DNA of 37,858 nt from contig JAFGBE010000130.1 of NCBI GenBank assembly GCA_016933315.1, positions 1 through 37,858 of the forward strand. The letters are read 5' to 3'. Position 1 is the first letter of the stretch; the number at the start of each line of letters is the position of its first letter. This DNA is from Candidatus Auribacterota bacterium (lineage in GTDB: Bacteria > Auribacterota > UBA6266). Position numbers and translations under genes: made by a program. This document shows, piece by piece, positions 37,730 through 37,858 of the stretch. The notes under the pieces were generated by a model that worked only from the letters and a program-made list of their open reading frames with translations, was not told where the DNA came from and searched no databases.

Positions 37730-37858
37730 ATGAAATTGATATATTTGGCCGCTGCGGGGCTTTTTTTATTTGCCGGTTGCAGCCGGCCTGGTGTTTCGGC
37801 CGGGAATGTCGTGAAAATAGAAGGGGCAAAAGGAAGCTGGCGGTTGACGGTAAACGGC
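37730..37858 (+). CDS. N terminus of a lipoprotein (partial, runs off the window)
   Basis: Only 43 codons are present. They start behind AAAAGGAG with good spacing and encode a lipoprotein signal peptide with a lipobox ending in LFAGC (Cys17), so the product is membrane-anchored outside the cytoplasm. The mature start, VVKIEGAKGSWRLTVNG, resembles the opening strand of secreted glycoside hydrolases of the beta-galactosidase or cellulase kind, but too little is visible to assign a family. It is divergent from the nitroreductase gene with 35 bases between. Confidence 0.75.
   Translation, partial: MKLIYLAAAGLFLFAGCSRPGVSAGNVVKIEGAKGSWRLTVNG

Overview
The window reads as one stretch of chromosome from an uncultured, probably anaerobic, Gram-negative-type (diderm) bacterium. 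Pyruvate:ferredoxin oxidoreductase subunits (porA, porB) and several radical SAM enzymes point to anaerobic metabolism. An LpxL-type acyltransferase, an HldD-type heptose epimerase, an OmpA/LysM envelope protein and several exported proteins point to an outer membrane with LPS. A sigma-54 activator, a sigma-54 promoter and a eukaryotic-type Ser/Thr kinase indicate elaborate signalling. I cannot name the phylum from sequence alone. A PVC/Omnitrophota- or Elusimicrobiota-like lineage would fit, but that is inference. No rRNA, tRNA, IS element, phage module or CRISPR array was seen.

Layout. 1-2.5 kb: porA-porB and a small HicB-like protein. 2.5-4.1 kb (minus): folE-ccdA-exported protein. 4.2-8.0 kb (plus): PolX, endonuclease III and a glycosyltransferase-like protein, with a repeat-rich gap between the first two. 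8.0-12.4 kb (minus): AEC transporter, methyltransferase, MutT-type Nudix protein, CBS-containing cation/proton antiporter and a PTS IIA(Ntr) protein. 12.5-14.4 kb: small exported proteins and an OmpA-LysM protein. 14.5-18.6 kb (plus): two tandem paralogous radical SAM proteins resembling the tetraether / membrane-spanning lipid synthase group, followed by an LpxL-like acyltransferase. 18.7-20.2 kb (minus): PPDK/PEP-synthase regulatory protein and a secreted jelly-roll protein behind a consensus sigma-54 promoter. 20.5-21.9 kb: dihydrolipoyl dehydrogenase. 21.9-26.6 kb (minus): a translationally coupled pair, FHA-GAF-AAA+ sigma-54 activator followed by a membrane Ser/Thr kinase with lectin-like and TPR regions. 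26.7-30.0 kb (minus): a 1086-residue exported protein with glycosidase-like alpha/alpha-toroid features. 30.1-32.2 kb: small CxxC protein, RluA-type pseudouridine synthase and HldD-like epimerase.

32.4-37.2 kb (plus) is the most unusual part. Two adjacent S-adenosylmethionine-decarboxylase-like proteins have altered catalytic motifs and end at a strong terminator. A separate unit then begins with a good sigma-70 promoter embedded in direct repeats and encodes an HTH protein, lysine 2,3-aminomutase and two different Ddl-like ATP-grasp ligases, all overlapping or closely packed. This looks like a beta-lysine-based peptide or amide pathway that I do not recognise as described. A nitroreductase-family protein (minus) and the start of a lipoprotein gene close the window.

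Three copies of an AT-rich inverted element built from CCACAGAT / ATCTGTGG words lie in three intergenic gaps (about 6.0, 17.6 and 30.0 kb).
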